Shown one piece after another: positions 26,513 through 35,991 of a DNA stretch of 64,000 bases. Source of the DNA: Legionella steigerwaltii. GTDB lineage: Bacteria; Pseudomonadota; Gammaproteobacteria; Legionellales; Legionellaceae. Position 1 is the first letter of the stretch; every line of letters starts with the position of its first letter. Made by a program: the position numbers and the translations under genes. The stretch lies in NCBI RefSeq assembly GCF_001468065.1, contig NZ_LNYZ01000004.1:1-64000 (forward strand), in the 5' to 3' direction. Below the pieces are notes generated by a model, which worked only from the letters and a program-made list of their open reading frames with translations, did no database searches and was not told the origin of the DNA.

Positions 26513-28093
26513 TTAAGTAAGAATTTTATCCTCCAAAACTGCAGTTGATTCTTCTGAGATGGCATCAACATGTTCATGACGCTCAGGGCTCAACAATCTT
26601 TGAGATGAATAAAGAATAAAGATACTCAAGGGTAATAAACTAAATAGATCAAAGGGAAACTTTAAAATACCTATACCTCCAAAAACCCCCAAATAGGAAA
26701 TAACAAGTATCGTCACCATATAAAATAAAAACCAATATAAAAGTGCACTATTATCCCAACTGTTTTTACGATGATAGACGCAATAAATCAGAATACCTAT
26801 AAGTAACGCGATATCCAACTTCCATATGATTGAAAATCCGCACCAATACAGCATTAAATTACAAAAATAAAATGCAATATGAGAACAAACTAATGCGCCA
26901 GAAAGTCTAAAAGGCCTCGGCGTTTGTGGCTGTAATTTACGCATTGCTAAAAGGCATATTGGGCCAATGCTGTATGACAGAATACTTGCAGAAGAAAGAA
27001 ACGCTACCAACTTCTGCCACCCTGGAAATGGAAGGAATGAAAACATTCCCACTAATAAATTTGCATAAAGCGTCACATAAGGAATCTTATGACGATTCAC
27101 CTTTAGAAAGGCTTTGGGTAAATGATCATTTAATGCCATTCCATACAAAATCCGCGAAGTTGCTGCTGTATACACTAAAGTTGTTCCAAAAGGAGAAAAA
27201 GCGGCATCAATTAATAGCAAAGTAGCGACAACACTGAGTCCTAAAAGCAAAGTTAAACCCACTAAAGGTCCGCTATCTCCTGGATAACTTAGAGTATGCC
27301 AACCATTAGTTAGGTACTTCTGAGGCACGGCTGCGATAAAACTCAATTGCAACATGAAGTACAAAATAAATCCAATCAGTACGGCCCCTAATATAGCAAT
27401 AGGAATATTTCGCTGTGGATTTTTTACTTCTCCTGCCAATATCAAGCCATTTTGGAATCCAGTGAAAGCAAAAGCAACACCTCCCGCTGAAAGTGCAGTG
27501 AAAATATTGATCCAACTTTCTTTACTCGACAGATCAATGCTGACATTCTCCAGAGTCGGCGCAGCATGTAGTAAAGAAACTATAGCGATACTTGGTAATA
27601 TAAATTTAATAATACTTGCATACTTGTTGCATTCAACAAGCAATTTAATACCATAGGAATTCAATAGAACGACAAAAAGCATGATGCCGACTGCTGCAAC
27701 ATAACCATATCCTGAAAGCGTAAACGTTGTCGAATCTTTGACAATTAGTACTGGAAAAAAGTGACTTGAATATTGCAGGATTGCTTGAATTTCTATAGGA
27801 GTCATAACGACATAAGACAACCACGATGTCCATGCGAATAAAAATCCAACTTCCTTGCCATGGGTAAAAGTTGGGTAATTAGACATCCCTCCAGAAATTG
27901 GGAACATGGTTCCAAGTTCACATAGAGGAAGCGCAATAAACAGCATAAAAATAGTAGCAATGACCCATGAAACCAATGAGTTACTACCCGCCATTTGGGC
28001 ACTAATGAATGGACTAAACAACCACCCCGAGCCAATCATTCCACCTGCAGAGACAATTAGAATGTTAGTTGTTGAAATATCACGTTTTAACAT
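26513..28093 (-). CDS. APC-family amino-acid permease
   Basis: The 526-residue inner-membrane transporter has 12-14 hydrophobic helices and the helix-1 signature SAGGMIGSGWLFSP, typical of the AAT/APC superfamily. It has a short acidic cytoplasmic tail. It is separated from the NlpC/P60 gene by 38 bp on the same strand, so a shared message is possible. The substrate cannot be read from sequence; it is distinct from the permease at 13808. Confidence 0.88.
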   Translation of the reverse strand: MLKRDISTTNILIVSAGGMIGSGWLFSPFISAQMAGSNSLVSWVIATIFMLFIALPLCELGTMFPISGGMSNYPTFTHGKEVGFLFAWTSWLSYVVMTPIEIQAILQYSSHFFPVLIVKDSTTFTLSGYGYVAAVGIMLFVVLLNSYGIKLLVECNKYASIIKFILPSIAIVSLLHAAPTLENVSIDLSSKESWINIFTALSAGGVAFAFTGFQNGLILAGEVKNPQRNIPIAILGAVLIGFILYFMLQLSFIAAVPQKYLTNGWHTLSYPGDSGPLVGLTLLLGLSVVATLLLIDAAFSPFGTTLVYTAATSRILYGMALNDHLPKAFLKVNRHKIPYVTLYANLLVGMFSFLPFPGWQKLVAFLSSASILSYSIGPICLLAMRKLQPQTPRPFRLSGALVCSHIAFYFCNLMLYWCGFSIIWKLDIALLIGILIYCVYHRKNSWDNSALLYWFLFYMVTILVISYLGVFGGIGILKFPFDLFSLLPLSIFILYSSQRLLSPERHEHVDAISEESTAVLEDKILT

Positions 28094-28204
28094 AAATAAC
28101 CCTTAGCGTGCAGGCAAAATTCTAATTTAGCCAGAAAGTTTTAATTATACAAGTTTTTAATGACAAGAAGCTCATTTATTAATATTTATTATCCAATCAG
28201 TAAG

Positions 28205-28663
28205 TTAATTGCAGTTTCTAATGTAATACTCACGTTCTATTGCCTCAATTTCCTTGATAATCTGCTCCCCTTTTTCATCGTTTTTTGTATTAAACCAGGC
28301 TTCCAAAATCTCTTTTGCTAAATCCTGGGTTAATAGACGATTGGATAGAGCCAAAACATTTGCCTGATTCCATATCCGTGCACCTTTCGCTGTTTGAGCA
28401 TCAGTACACAGCGCGGCTCGTATGCCTGGAACTTTATTAGCCACGATCGAAATGCCCGTACCTGTCCAGCAAAAGAAAATACCTTCATCACACTCACCAT
28501 CGCGAATTGCTTTGGCGGCAATTTGAGCAGTTTTTATCCATGCTTCACTTTGTCGTGTTTGGAGTGCACCAAATGGAACAACCTGGTGCCCTAAGCGCTC
28601 AAGCTCTTGTACAACGAACTCATTCACTGGATAGAGTTCATCACTGCACACTGCTATTTTCAT
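28205..28663 (-). CDS. RpiB/LacAB-family sugar-phosphate isomerase
   Basis: The 152-residue protein has the RpiB/LacB fold: KIAVCSDE at the start, the catalytic loop with Cys65 reading CWTGTGISIVANKVPGIRA, and the ARIWNQANVLAL segment. RpiB enzymes interconvert ribose-5-phosphate and ribulose-5-phosphate. The usual C-G-T-G-I-G loop here has one extra residue (C-W-T-G-T-G), so the exact sugar phosphate may differ. It is a single gene. Confidence 0.85.
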   Translation of the reverse strand: MKIAVCSDELYPVNEFVVQELERLGHQVVPFGALQTRQSEAWIKTAQIAAKAIRDGECDEGIFFCWTGTGISIVANKVPGIRAALCTDAQTAKGARIWNQANVLALSNRLLTQDLAKEILEAWFNTKNDEKGEQIIKEIEAIEREYYIRNCN

Positions 28664-28694
28664 CGGTTTACTACCTCATCAAAAAAAATCAAAA

Positions 28695-29156
28695 TTATTG
28701 AATGCCAAACCAGCCACCTGTATCGCCTCCTGCCCAACATGTATTATTTTTACATGTATTAAATTTTGCGGCACAGAGGAACTTGAACTTAGTTGCTTTA
28801 CTTATATCCATTCCTTTATATCCTTCAGGCTGACATATTCGGTCCACATAAGTACCCCGAACCCTAATTTGACCCATTACATAAATATCTGCGGCCACAG
28901 GGTAAACTCCTTTATTATGTGAATAACATGCAATATAGCAGCCGGGGGTCATAGTATAACTGTTATCTGTTGGTAAAAGGGCCTGTTCAGCACCAGGATA
29001 AGGATGATTGACAACCCCATTATTTCCAAGAATATATACAGGAAAAGGTGATGGTAACAAGTTTTTATTTACATCTGGATTCGTTATAGGCTCACCCATA
29101 GCAAAACTTTTTACAATAAATAAGAATCCAACACTACTCAATAATATTTTTTTCAT
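28695..29156 (-). CDS. Small secreted protein with six cysteines, unknown function
   Basis: The 153-residue protein has a Sec signal peptide (MKKILLSSVGFLFIVKSFA). The mature part has six Cys, paired by position as PGCYIACY, DRICQPE and FLCAAKFNTCKNNTCWAGG, suggesting disulfides, and a Trp/Gly-rich end. No family is recognised. It lies on the same strand as, and 270 bp downstream of, the ATP-grasp gene. Confidence 0.7.
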   Translation of the reverse strand: MKKILLSSVGFLFIVKSFAMGEPITNPDVNKNLLPSPFPVYILGNNGVVNHPYPGAEQALLPTDNSYTMTPGCYIACYSHNKGVYPVAADIYVMGQIRVRGTYVDRICQPEGYKGMDISKATKFKFLCAAKFNTCKNNTCWAGGDTGGWFGIQ

Positions 29157-29426
29157 TTTTGCTTCCTTAAGGGCTTGGTTATTTAAATTATAGGCAAAAC
29201 AAAATTGAATTTAGTGGAAGACATGAGGAGGCTAATAATTACTTATAGAGCTAGCCTATGTTCTTTTACCTGAGTACTTGGGAGAAAAGAGAGTATGCTC
29301 ATGAACTTATGTTTACTTCAACCTAAGTTCGTTTACTCGATCAACGGGTGCAGGTTAGTGCAGAATTGTAGCATAGGTACTCGAACCGATAGCCCAGCTA
29401 CAACTTATAGAAAAAAATGATTTATT
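29157..29426. other. Intergenic stretch, no gene seen
   Basis: It holds no convincing open frame on either strand. The only structure noticed is GTAGC...GCTAC at 29368-29401, 25 bp after the end of the ATP-grasp gene, possibly a decayed copy of the palindromic repeat. Confidence 0.4.
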
Positions 29427-30563
29427 TCAAGAGCTTTCAATTCCATTAAAATCAATATCATAGGTTGAGGCTGGATAAAATCCTTTCTTCATTCTGATCG
29501 CTCGGCAAAGCACATTAAGCATCATAAGTGTACTTTTCAATCTTAACCAGGGATATGCTTTATTTTTTAATACATCATGAGCTCTTCGGTAATCTTTAAT
29601 AAAACGCACCGGATTTTTTAGCATATACTTGAAGCTGTGTAGCATCATTCCTTGGCCAAGCATATAAGGCTGCATATGCTGCATGTTAGGTATATCATAC
29701 TGACGTTGTCCGCTTAAAATAGTATGCCAATCAATTTTATCGGTTAGTAGATGAAAGCCACTAGTTACTCTCGGATTACACTCTAAAACATACGCGTTAT
29801 CATTCATTAAAATAAAATCAAAAGCGATTTGACCATTAAATTCGAAACGTTTACAAAATATTTTAATAAATTCATTAATCGACTTAATCTCTGCAGGCTC
29901 GAAATAAATTCCTGTGGAACGCCCTGCACTATAGGTCGAGTGATAACATGATTGAATTAACACCTCACCTTTATGAGCAATCGCATAGGCGCTGTATTCT
30001 TTTCCTTGAATAAAGTGTTGAGCAATATACGGTTCGTTAATTGGTAGCTCTGCAATGGTCCTTTGCGAAGGTTTTATGAGCGTGCGGGAACCAAAACGGG
30101 AAAAAATGGGCTTTAAAACAAGCGCGATATCATTAGGAAGATTTTGTTTGTCCTTATCTGTGTTAATTAACCAACTTGGCGGAGCAATCAAACCATATTC
30201 ACCAACAAGTTGATTAAACGTATATTTATTATGCAATCGATTTAAGCGTTCAAAAGGTTCGCAAAAAACCTTAGTATGTTTTGATAGTTCATCATAGTCC
30301 TGGCTGATATGGAAAATTTCTTCACATGTAGGAATAAGGAGATCAATTTTATATTGAATCACTATTTCTTTTATTGCCTTTAAAAACGCAGCCAAATCAT
30401 GATTGGGCTTAGGGACAACAAAATGTTTTTTCACTCCTTTAACACATCGTGAAAGTGGAAAAAGCATGCTTTCAGCACTATAAACCTGATATCCCTGATT
30501 CATGAGGCTACGCATAATGTCCATGGTAGCAGGCGCCCTACCTCCAGTAACTAAAATGTTCAT
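29427..30563 (-). CDS. ATP-grasp ligase (carboxylate-amine ligase-like)
   Basis: The 378-residue cytoplasmic protein starts with an N-terminal Rossmann-like preATP-grasp domain (MNILVTGGRAPATMDI). The ATP-grasp fold follows: LVLKPIFSRFGSR (Lys of the nucleotide site), YIAQHFIQGKEYS (hinge), and metal-binding FDFILMNDNAYVLECNPR (Glu and Asn). ATP-grasp enzymes join a carboxylate to an amine or thiol through an acyl phosphate. It lies 109 bp after the NRPS gene on the same strand, so it may act on the NRPS product or supply its substrate. Substrates are unknown. Confidence 0.87.
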   Translation of the reverse strand: MNILVTGGRAPATMDIMRSLMNQGYQVYSAESMLFPLSRCVKGVKKHFVVPKPNHDLAAFLKAIKEIVIQYKIDLLIPTCEEIFHISQDYDELSKHTKVFCEPFERLNRLHNKYTFNQLVGEYGLIAPPSWLINTDKDKQNLPNDIALVLKPIFSRFGSRTLIKPSQRTIAELPINEPYIAQHFIQGKEYSAYAIAHKGEVLIQSCYHSTYSAGRSTGIYFEPAEIKSINEFIKIFCKRFEFNGQIAFDFILMNDNAYVLECNPRVTSGFHLLTDKIDWHTILSGQRQYDIPNMQHMQPYMLGQGMMLHSFKYMLKNPVRFIKDYRRAHDVLKNKAYPWLRLKSTLMMLNVLCRAIRMKKGFYPASTYDIDFNGIESS

Positions 30564-30672
30564 TTACATCATTCCTTAAAAACCAATTTATATACAAATT
30601 CCCATTTATTGACTAACACTCATAGGACTCTCCACAAAAGGATGAGAGATCCTCGCAATTTACGAAGACATG

Positions 30673-33600
30673 CTAAGGTAGCGCGGCAATAGACCTGAGT
30701 TTTGAGAGATGGTCATAAAAATTATATGGCGTTGGACACGCTAATAGCTGTTCTAATTCTTCGCCAAAAGCAACATGATGTTCAGAAGAAATAACTTTCA
30801 TAAGCATTTCATTAATCATATAGGCCATTTGTATGGAATCGCCTCCCAAGTCGCCAAAAGTAGCATGATTGTCAATAACTTCAAGAGGTAAAGATAAGGT
30901 ATTTGCAAATATTTGACGAATCATTGGTAATAAATCGTCACCCTCATTGATCTTGGAAGAAATCGATACAGAAATAGGTCTTGGTAGCTTTTTATAATCT
31001 ACCTTTCCATTAATCGTTAAAGGCAATTCAGTCAAAAAAATAAAATATTTTGGTACCATGTAAGATGGAAGAACAAGAGACAATTCCGCACGTAAATCGG
31101 TTAACTGCTCTTTGGAATGAGGTACTACATATGCAACAAGCTCATTATTTTCTAAGTCACCATCTACTTTTGTGAGCATCACTATAGCTTGCGCTACACC
31201 CTCAATTGCCAATAAGGCATTTTCAATTTCAGATAACTCAATACGATGACCACGAATTTTGGTTTGTTGATCCTTTCTTCCTAAATAAACAAGCAAACCA
31301 TCTTCTCGATGTTTCGCCAAATCACCACTCCGGTACATACGCTGTCCTGGAAAAAAAGGATCATCCATAAAACTTTTATTGGTTAGTTCGGGCTGATTCA
31401 AATAGCCTACCCCAACAGAAGCTCCTGCAATATAAATTTCTCCTTGCTCTTCAATCCTGACTGGTTTTAGTAGGTTATTTAAGCAATAGATACGTGTATT
31501 CGCCGCCGGAACACCAATAGGCACACTACCTTGAAGATCCTTTTTGGGATCATATTGATGAATCATGCAACCCACAGTCGTTTCTGTAGGACCGTATTCA
31601 TTAAATATTCGTGCAACAGGTAATTTTTCACTAACTGTTTTGGCCAATTTGCAGGGTAAATCTTCACCACCAACAACCAAAGTGACTTGATGCTTTGACT
31701 TCATAGGTAAATTACTGATCATTCTCAGATGTGATGGTGTAAGTTTTAAAAAATTAATTTTTTGATTAGTCAGTATGCCTTTTAATGTCAGCGAGTTGAT
31801 AGGGTCAGGAATTAACATCATGCTTCCCCCTGAAAGCAAGGGCAAATACAATGAGCTCACTGTTAAATCAAAAGCCATACTCGTAAATAGTGCTGTATGG
31901 TAAGGTTGATTACTATCGCGATACGCATCAATGGCCCAGAATAAATAATTCAACAGTTGACCATGATTGATCATTACTCCCTTGGGGGTACCTGTAGACC
32001 CAGAGGTATAGATAATATAAGCCAATTGATTTAGCGAATTTGTGTTTATCTGGGGTGCATTTGCACCAACGATATGTAACGGTATGTAGGTACATAAACC
32101 TGAATAATTTAATACCGTATTCTGCTCATGAACAACTAGAGCAGGCTTGGCATCTTCTAATAAAGTTAAAACCCAAGCAGTGGGTGATTTTATATCAATA
32201 GGAATATAAGCAGCACCAAGATACCAGCAAGCCAGCATGGAGCAAACCATATCTTCATTTCGTGGTAAATAAATAGCAACCATATGCCCAGAGCGAACAC
32301 CAAATTCGTAAAAATAACTGGCGATTTCCAAAATACGGTGCCCTAATTGTTTATAAGTTAAAGTTTGAGTCTTTGAGATTAGGGCATGCTCATAGGGATG
32401 TTCTATGCAACGTTCCCATATCTTTGTAAAAATATTTTTTTCTTGCGGATAAGCAACGTGTGTATTGTTGTATATAGGCCATAACGTATCACAAAGTCGC
32501 TTTTTATCTGAGAAAACCTCAGATTCATCCATCAACTTTTTAAATTGGTTCGCTAAGTGAACGCATTCTTTGGCTGTAGCATGCGCATTTGATATAGAGA
32601 AGCAGATTGTTGTTGCATTATTATGCTCCGTTACAATAAACACAATTGGTGCGATAGGAACATTAATCGGTAAAAAATAGCCATCGATGGCTTTACTGCC
32701 CTGTTTTGAATCAAGATCGGTTAAATTAATCGATAATTTGGAAACAATTCCAGACATCATGTACCGATTTTTTTTATTTTGATAATAAATCAATGCATCG
32801 AGTAATCCCTTTAGCAACCACAAAGGTAAATGACGCACCATTGCATCGTACTTCCCAATCCGCAATTCATTTTGGCTACCTAACTGTTTCACAATATCAC
32901 TGTAAATGATGGGCCAAGTCTCTCCTTTTTTTGCCTCAACAAAAATAGGGTTTGCAAAATTCGCCGTAGTATTTGCATCAGCAACATGTTGACGTAAATC
33001 TACAGGAATCATAAAACGAGCCTTTTCAGCACCCAAATCAACTCCGGCAGCTAATAGTATTTGGCAAATCTTGGCAGTAATGGCATTGATTTTTCCAGGA
33101 AGGGTTACCTTATGCCAAAGATAATGAGAATGGGTAAAACCCGTGTTCCCTGTTGGTGCGATGCAATCCAATGGAAAATTAGGACGATATTCGTCTTTTC
33201 TATTTTGTTTGAGAAAATCATAATCGGTCATCAGCAGCTGCGTACCAATTAAAGGCTCTTTTCTCCATGCACGAAAAATCTCATTCACCCAGTGATATAA
33301 GCCCATACCATCCATTACGCCATGAAAGGCCCGGAATAGCAAAAAATGGCGTGTTCCCTTTATATAGGTAACTTGTGTGGCGGAATGTCCAGAATTAAAT
33401 TGATGTCCATGGAAAAATGATGCATGTTGAATATCCTGACCATCCCATTCTCTCTCTATAACTTGAACAATCTCGATATCTATCAATGATTCTCGCGAGT
33501 ACCATATCGAATTGATAGATCTAAAATTTGCGTGCAAGTTAACATATGAATTAGAAGAGTTTGTTTGAACAATAGCTTGATTGAGGGAAGATACGTCTAC

Positions 33601-33723
33601 TTCTGCATCCATTTCAAGCACCAGTTGCAGCGCAAAGGAATAATTCATCAAGTCACTGACAATATACAGTTTTTCACTAGGTGTTATTGGGCGTTGGAAT
33701 TTTTTTTTAAAGTGACGAAACAT
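30673..33723 (-). CDS. Single-module non-ribosomal peptide synthetase (C-A-PCP)
   Basis: The 1016-residue protein, counted from ATG 33723, begins with a condensation-like domain (about 1-420) whose HHxxxDG motif reads FHGVMDG (His134 and Asp138 kept). An adenylation domain (about 430-930) has IIYTSGSTGTPKG, FNEYGPTETT, YRSGDLAKHREDGL and the A10 Lys in LTINGKVDYKK. A carrier domain follows with the phosphopantetheine Ser963 in LGGDS. There is no thioesterase or reductase. Aligning by eye with GrsA gives binding-pocket residues D-L-S-K-V-G-E-V-G-K, close to known Asn codes. An N-terminal C domain with one A domain suggests acylation of an Asn-like residue. A GTG at 33756 is an alternative start. 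Confidence 0.9.
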   Translation of the reverse strand: MFRHFKKKFQRPITPSEKLYIVSDLMNYSFALQLVLEMDAEVDVSSLNQAIVQTNSSNSYVNLHANFRSINSIWYSRESLIDIEIVQVIEREWDGQDIQHASFFHGHQFNSGHSATQVTYIKGTRHFLLFRAFHGVMDGMGLYHWVNEIFRAWRKEPLIGTQLLMTDYDFLKQNRKDEYRPNFPLDCIAPTGNTGFTHSHYLWHKVTLPGKINAITAKICQILLAAGVDLGAEKARFMIPVDLRQHVADANTTANFANPIFVEAKKGETWPIIYSDIVKQLGSQNELRIGKYDAMVRHLPLWLLKGLLDALIYYQNKKNRYMMSGIVSKLSINLTDLDSKQGSKAIDGYFLPINVPIAPIVFIVTEHNNATTICFSISNAHATAKECVHLANQFKKLMDESEVFSDKKRLCDTLWPIYNNTHVAYPQEKNIFTKIWERCIEHPYEHALISKTQTLTYKQLGHRILEIASYFYEFGVRSGHMVAIYLPRNEDMVCSMLACWYLGAAYIPIDIKSPTAWVLTLLEDAKPALVVHEQNTVLNYSGLCTYIPLHIVGANAPQINTNSLNQLAYIIYTSGSTGTPKGVMINHGQLLNYLFWAIDAYRDSNQPYHTALFTSMAFDLTVSSLYLPLLSGGSMMLIPDPINSLTLKGILTNQKINFLKLTPSHLRMISNLPMKSKHQVTLVVGGEDLPCKLAKTVSEKLPVARIFNEYGPTETTVGCMIHQYDPKKDLQGSVPIGVPAANTRIYCLNNLLKPVRIEEQGEIYIAGASVGVGYLNQPELTNKSFMDDPFFPGQRMYRSGDLAKHREDGLLVYLGRKDQQTKIRGHRIELSEIENALLAIEGVAQAIVMLTKVDGDLENNELVAYVVPHSKEQLTDLRAELSLVLPSYMVPKYFIFLTELPLTINGKVDYKKLPRPISVSISSKINEGDDLLPMIRQIFANTLSLPLEVIDNHATFGDLGGDSIQMAYMINEMLMKVISSEHHVAFGEELEQLLACPTPYNFYDHLSKLRSIAALP

Positions 33724-33828
33724 AATCAAGCAAAAAAATGAGATACTTTTGCACACAATTAAGTGTAATCGAACAACAATTATATATTAAAGGAAACCTT
33801 ATACCAATAAGCTTAAATGAAACATCAT

Positions 33829-33855
33829 CTGGGTACAGCTTTGCTGTATACCCAG
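33829..33855. terminator. Stem-loop upstream of the NRPS gene
   Basis: CTGGGTACAGC pairs with GCTGTATACCCAG around TTT, with a small bulge. It lies 11 bp after the end of the gene at 33866 (minus strand), so it may terminate that transcript before the NRPS gene. There is no strong T-run. Confidence 0.45.
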
Positions 33856-33865
33856 ACTGTATGTT

Positions 33866-34456
33866 TTACGATGATTTTCTACGTTGCATAATTTGCGAAA
33901 AGAATTCCGGTTTATTCAGTCCCATCGATGCAAAAATTTGGGGGACTCTATCCCAAGAACCTTCTTCCTCAATACTTGCGACAATTAATTCAAAACCAGC
34001 TTTTTTATCAGGTTCTAAGCCCCAACCATTAATATAACAAAGCCCTCTTAATCGCTTCGCAGCTACATGCTTTAATGCTATTGCAGCAGATAAATATGCA
34101 TGTGCTTCTTCAAAAAGCTGATTGCATTTTTTCAGATTTGTTTCACTTTTAAAAACGCCATCTTTTTCCAAATTTTGTCTGAACTTAGCTTCTTCAAGTG
34201 TCATTTGGCCTATTTGATAATTTGCTTCCGCATCATCCAAACCTGCAGCCGCTCTATAGCACTCCATATACATTAAATTAGCATAAGGAAATTTTTTATT
34301 TCCTTTTAACTTACTGTAAATGGATGCTAATTCAAAATAGTAAGCAATCTCTTTTTTTAGCATTTCATCTCCGGGTTGGTTATTTACCCGATTCGCTTGC
34401 ATCGCTTTTATTTTCTTAACAATTTTTTTAATTTTCCAACGTTTTAAATACGCCAT
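33866..34456 (-). CDS. Helical, Sel1/TPR-like protein of unknown function
   Basis: The 196-residue protein starts at ATG 34456, placed by the AGGAGAGG ribosome site just upstream (an ATG at 34471 is less likely). After a basic N-terminus (KRWKIKKIVKKIK) it is all helical, with Sel1-like repeat features: AANYQIGQM-type helices, KHVAAKRLRGLCYINGWGLEPDKKAGFEL. Such repeats mediate protein contacts. It is 18 bp after a membrane-protein gene on the same strand and upstream of the NRPS gene. The function is not known. Confidence 0.65.
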   Translation of the reverse strand: MAYLKRWKIKKIVKKIKAMQANRVNNQPGDEMLKKEIAYYFELASIYSKLKGNKKFPYANLMYMECYRAAAGLDDAEANYQIGQMTLEEAKFRQNLEKDGVFKSETNLKKCNQLFEEAHAYLSAAIALKHVAAKRLRGLCYINGWGLEPDKKAGFELIVASIEEEGSWDRVPQIFASMGLNKPEFFSQIMQRRKSS

Positions 34457-34474
34457 AACCTCTCCTGCCATGTG

Positions 34475-34933
34475 CTATGATGTTGATTGGATGAGATATT
34501 GCAATAAAAAAATCACGATCACAATCAGGATCATTAAACCAAGAATCTTTAATCCAAAGCCAGCAGATTCTCTTATTTCTTTCCCAATTTGTTTACTTGG
34601 AGGTTTTTCTTGCTCCTCTTCAACTTTCAACTCTGATTTATAAAGATTATTATCTATGTGATTGGATACAAAGTAAGAGATTAATCCAGTAATCATACTC
34701 GGTACAAAAAATATGAGCCAAACTACAACCTTACTGGCTCCAACAGTATAATTATATTCATCCTGCAATGAACTCAAAAGATCTAAAACAATAGCAGGAA
34801 CATTATAGTTTAATCCCCAGGCCAGGTAAGGCAAGATATATAAGCTAAAGAAAAATAAGCCTAGGCAAAGAACCAAACAAATCATGCCTAAAATATAGAG
34901 CTTACTATTACTGCTAAATCGATCCTGTTCCAT
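34475..34933 (-). CDS. Membrane protein of unknown function
   Basis: The 152-residue protein has hydrophobic segments at about 12-37, 64-88 and 128-146, and a charged Glu/Lys-rich cytoplasmic stretch between the last two (ELKVEEEQEKPPSKQ). No motif is recognised. It probably forms one transcript with the Sel1-like protein that starts 18 bp downstream. Confidence 0.62.
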   Translation of the reverse strand: MEQDRFSSNSKLYILGMICLVLCLGLFFFSLYILPYLAWGLNYNVPAIVLDLLSSLQDEYNYTVGASKVVVWLIFFVPSMITGLISYFVSNHIDNNLYKSELKVEEEQEKPPSKQIGKEIRESAGFGLKILGLMILIVIVIFLLQYLIQSTS

Positions 34934-35057
34934 ATTAACCTTAAAGTATCCTTTTCTTAAATTTAAGATAGCAGATGGATTTAAATAAGTACACTTACTG
35001 GTGATATTAACTAATTCATTTTAAAATGTAATATAGGTAATTTTTTTAAGGCAGCAC

Positions 35058-35873
35058 ATGAAACGTTATGTTTTTATGATCTCTGACGGCACAGGGATTA
35101 CGGCAGAAACTTTTGGTCATAGCTTAATCACTCAATTTGAAAACATAAAATTTGAACAACTCACTATCCCCTACATCGATTCATTAAAAAAAGCAGAACA
35201 CGCGGTTGAACAGATTAACCATGCATTTGATGAGCAGGGAATCAAGCCTTTAGTATTTATGACTTTGATTGATCCAGAAATAAGAAATTACATTAAAAAA
35301 GCAAATGCCCGTGTATTTGATTTATTTAGTACTTTTATTGGCCCTATGGAAGAAGAGCTTAATGAGAAATCCTCTTATACTGTTGGAAGAACTCATGGTG
35401 TAGGTAACAGTAAACTTTACTTGCACCGACTAGAAGCAATCGATTTTGCGTTATCTCATGATGATGGCGTGAAACCTAGTGGATATGACAAGGCAGATAT
35501 TATTCTTATTGGCGTTTCCCGGTGTGGAAAAACACCAAGTTGTTTGTATATGGCACTCCAATATGGAATTTTAGCTGCTAACTACCCGTTTACTGAAGAT
35601 GATATTCTTGGCTTTAAATTACCTGATATATTAAAACCTTATAAAAATAAACTTTTTGGATTAACCATTGATCCACAACGTTTACAACATATTCGAGCGG
35701 AGCGCAGGCCCAACAGCAAATACGCATCACCAGAGCAATGTCGGCTCGAAGTCAATGAAGTTGAGGCGATGTATCAGAAGGAAAAAATTCCTTATATTAA
35801 TTCGACAAAATACTCTATAGAAGAAATATCGACAAAGATACTTGCTGCATCAGGTTTACAGCGTAAGATATGA
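35058..35873 (+). CDS. ppsR: PEP synthase regulatory protein (kinase/pyrophosphorylase)
   Basis: The 271-residue protein matches the DUF299/PSRP family, which switches phosphoenolpyruvate synthase off by ADP-dependent phosphorylation and on by Pi-dependent dephosphorylation. The N-terminus MISDGTGITAETFGHSL and the P-loop GVSRCGKT (152-159) followed by PSCLYMALQYG are diagnostic. Its length fits the family. It is monocistronic here, with repeat copy 4 starting 8 bp after the stop; ppsA itself is not in the window. It controls entry into gluconeogenesis from pyruvate. Confidence 0.94.
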   Translation: MKRYVFMISDGTGITAETFGHSLITQFENIKFEQLTIPYIDSLKKAEHAVEQINHAFDEQGIKPLVFMTLIDPEIRNYIKKANARVFDLFSTFIGPMEEELNEKSSYTVGRTHGVGNSKLYLHRLEAIDFALSHDDGVKPSGYDKADIILIGVSRCGKTPSCLYMALQYGILAANYPFTEDDILGFKLPDILKPYKNKLFGLTIDPQRLQHIRAERRPNSKYASPEQCRLEVNEVEAMYQKEKIPYINSTKYSIEEISTKILAASGLQRKI

Positions 35874-35881
35874 TATAACAC

Positions 35882-35969
35882 GTAGCCGGGTGTAGGCAAA
35901 GCCGTAACCCGGGTTTCGGAGGTAATTATGTTTCCAAATCCCGGGTTCCGCTTTGCTAACCCAAGCTAC
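35882..35969. repeat. Palindromic intergenic repeat, copy 4 (diverged)
   Basis: Arms GTAGCCGGGTGTAGGC and GCTAACCCAAGCTAC with CCCGGG near both inner edges. It lies between convergent ppsR and the chitinase gene, 8 bp and 22 bp from their stop codons. Confidence 0.82.
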
Positions 35970-35991
35970 AGGCTTAAATAGTTATATAGGA

